Part shown: in pieces, positions 62,891 to 64,000 of the stretch
Layout: every line of letters begins with the position of its first letter
Numbering within the stretch: the first letter of the stretch is position 1
NCBI RefSeq assembly: GCF_042885655.1
Contig: NZ_JBHVRO010000003.1
Span: 451,389-515,388 of the forward strand
Length of the DNA stretch: 64,000 nucleotides
From: Psychrobacillus sp042885655
Lineage (GTDB): Bacteria; Bacillota; Bacilli; Bacillales_A; Planococcaceae
Direction: 5' to 3'
Notes under the pieces: model-generated
Databases searched by the model: none
Seen by the model: only the letters and a program-made list of their open reading frames with translations
What the model was told of the DNA's origin: nothing
Translations under genes and position numbers: made by a program

Positions 62891-63022
62891 AAACTCTCAT
62901 CAATTTCTAATAAAACTCTATGTGTATTCTCATTTAAGTGAATTATTATTACATTAACAAATAAATATTATTTAAAGTTGATGAACGAGCTTAGAAGGAA
63001 GTAAGTTCAGAAAACTTCAGAA

Positions 63023-63160
63023 TTAGATTCGGGGAACCAAACAAAGAGCGATTAAAACAGTAACAATTAAAACGAAGCACAAAGAAGTAGAAGGATTTTT
63101 ACGGCGATCTAAATAAAAACAAAACCCTTGAGCGATAACAAGGAAGTGAAGTATAAACAC
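63023..63160 (-). CDS. Possible 45-aa membrane peptide
   Basis: The minus frame from GTG at 63158-63160 encodes two hydrophobic helices (VFILHFLVIAQGFCFYL and LCFVLIVTVLIALCLV) joined by a basic loop (DRRKNPSTS). It stops at 63023-63025. Codon use fits local genes. Against it: no clear ribosome site at the usual distance, and the GTG lies inside the stem of the plus-strand terminator at 63155. No family recognised. Confidence 0.35.
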   Translation of the reverse strand: MFILHFLVIAQGFCFYLDRRKNPSTSLCFVLIVTVLIALCLVPRI

Positions 63161-63200
63161 CTTATTCTACCATTCCCCGTAGAATAAGGTGTTTTTTTTT
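63155..63200 (+). terminator. Strong intrinsic terminator
   Basis: AACACCTTATTCTAC/GTAGAATAAGGTGTT with a CATTCCCC loop, then T9. It lies about 265 bp after the PepSY gene; the space between could hold a 3' UTR or a small RNA. Confidence 0.9.
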
Positions 63201-63225
63201 AGAATAAGATACTATATTAATAAAA

Positions 63226-63331
63226 GGTTGATTTCCACTGCAGGCGGACGCTTACTTCAAGTGCATCTTGTCTTTACTGTTTCCAGAAAGCTTTGGACGA
63301 AACATAGGCTACATCATTATCGTTAGAGTAG
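63226..63331 (+). repeat. Dispersed-repeat fragment
   Basis: GGTTGATTTCCACTG, GGCGGACGCTT and TTTCCAGAAAGC segments resemble the end of the composite repeat at 42.3 kb (same GTTGATTTCCACTG). No open frame. Confidence 0.55.
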
Positions 63332-63374
63332 TGGATCGTGAAGTGACTGCGTCACTTCACGATCCATTTTTTCG
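63332..63374 (+). terminator. Orphan strong terminator
   Basis: GGATCGTGAAGTGA/TCACTTCACGATCC with a CTGCG loop and following T6. No gene is seen between the preceding terminator and this one, so it may end a short unannotated RNA or be part of the repeat. Confidence 0.8.
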
Positions 63375-63475
63375 GTAATCTTGCGGCAAATGTTTGTCCG
63401 TCGCTTTCTTGGAATATGAATGCACATGGTGTATTAGATTTTGATAATGAGAGATAAAACTCTTTCCTACTCTTT

Positions 63476-63735
63476 AAAGGCGTCCGAAGATACAATTTCG
63501 GACGCGGCTTCGCTTCTTTATCAATTGCTTCTTCCTATTTTTCTCTACTTCCACTAGCCCAATTGATAAACAAAAGAAAGTACCATTTCATTATTTATAC
63601 AAAGCATATTCCCTTTCTTATTTACCCCGCTGATTGAAGCGGAAGGCGGCGACTCCTAGGGGATTAGCAAGCAAATCAAGACCCTGGACTGAGCGTAAAG
63701 AAATTAATTTCTGCGACGAGCTTTGCGCAGGAGAG
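63476..63735 (+). repeat. Dispersed composite repeat, copy B
   Basis: GTCCGAAGATACAATTTCGG, CGGCTTCGCTTCTTTATC, GAAGCGGAAGGCGGCG, CTCCTAGGGGATTAG and a single TGCGACGAG...GCGCAGGAG unit, in this order. The first four blocks repeat copy A at 42.3 kb in inverted orientation. Confidence 0.75.
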
Positions 63736-63800
63736 AAAATCCAAATAAAGTAATTTATTTAAAAGGTGATTATTGATAAGTCCCCTTTTTTAGTGTTCAT

Positions 63801-63966
63801 TGTTGCTTGGAGTGCAGGTGCTCGACTCCTGCGGGAATAGCAGATGTTTTTCTGCATCGAAAGCGAAGCGGCAGGTGCATGAGCCTTGAGACCCAGCAGG
63901 TAGCGAAGCGAACGAGGAGGCTCAAGCCATGCCCGCGGAAAGCGAGCGCCGGAACGGAAAGCAACA
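63801..63966 (+). repeat. GC-rich dispersed repeat of the Bacillales GACTCCTGCGGGA type
   Basis: TTGCTTGGAGTGCAGGTG, CGACTCCTGCGGGAATAGC, GCATGAGCC, AGACCCAGCAGG and GCCCGCGGAAAGCGAGCG form a GC-rich, self-complementary unit bounded by GTTGCTT and AAGCAAC. Similar units are common between genes in Bacillales genomes; function unknown. Confidence 0.7.
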
Positions 63967-64000
63967 ACTCGTTGAATGGATCACTATCTTTAATTTGCTT

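Noticed and set aside
1..64000. tRNA or rRNA genes
   Set aside because: No cloverleaf-like or conserved rRNA segment was noticed on reading; a dedicated scan could not be run.

Overview
The window looks like a chromosomal segment of an AT-rich, low-GC Gram-positive bacterium of the order Bacillales, most likely family Planococcaceae/Caryophanaceae (Psychrobacillus/Lysinibacillus-like). This rests on strong AAGGAGG-type ribosome sites, frequent TTG starts, large secreted subtilases, an SbsC-type S-layer wall-binding domain, SLH domains, a bacillithiol-type YtxJ protein, RocB, an RsbR-type STAS protein and NlpC/P60 and M23 wall hydrolases. The genus is an inference. No rRNA, tRNA or CRISPR array was seen.

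Region 1 (1-29.5 kb) is an exoprotein island. It has four large S8 subtilisin-family proteases (the first cut by the window edge), a 2252-aa lamin-tail/OB-fold/PHP-hydrolase giant, a HupE/UreJ-type membrane protein, an XRE-TPR (RRNPP-like) regulator divergent from the last protease, and an SbsC-like S-layer-associated protein. Five of these proteins, with unrelated bodies, end in the same ~150-residue module: a Cys pair followed by two SH3-like beta segments, reached through bacterial Ig-like (Big_2) repeats and/or a Gly-rich or Pro/Thr linker. The 3' ends, including some terminators, are almost identical in DNA. This is the strongest candidate for an undescribed surface-attachment or sorting system here.

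Region 2 (29.7-43.2 kb) is housekeeping and stress: epimerase-like protein, alpha/beta hydrolase, 2-Cys peroxiredoxin, thioredoxin-like protein, guanine deaminase-like enzyme, class-I amidotransferase hydrolase, M23 endopeptidase, DUF5658-like membrane protein, an orphan IS3 OrfA-like gene, a Dph6-like ATP pyrophosphatase, a YuiD-like protein, YtxJ, an RsbR paralogue, a TetR regulator, two overlapping paralogues of unknown function and a HEAT-repeat protein.

Region 3 (43.3-50.9 kb) reads as a catabolic unit for arginine or methylated arginine: an IclR regulator divergent from two amidinotransferase/DDAH-superfamily hydrolases, a RocC/RocE-like permease, RocB and glutamate dehydrogenase. A consensus promoter (TTGACA, 17 bp, TATATT) and a 17-bp palindrome lie in front of the first enzyme.

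Region 4 (51.3-62.9 kb) has an NlpC/P60 hydrolase, glycerate kinase, a two-gene secreted pair (SLH protein plus a beta-rich repeat protein), branched-chain aminotransferase, a second amidotransferase-type hydrolase, a REP-associated-type tyrosine transposase (RAYT), and a response regulator/histidine kinase/PepSY trio resembling YkoG-YkoH-YkoI. The last 1.1 kb holds dispersed repeats, two strong terminators and one possible 45-codon membrane peptide.

From 12 kb to 51 kb the intergenic spaces carry at least 13 copies of a palindrome family with core GGTGCCTGGCACC. Its arms differ between copies yet stay complementary within each copy. The RAYT at 58.7 kb is a possible but unproven mobiliser.
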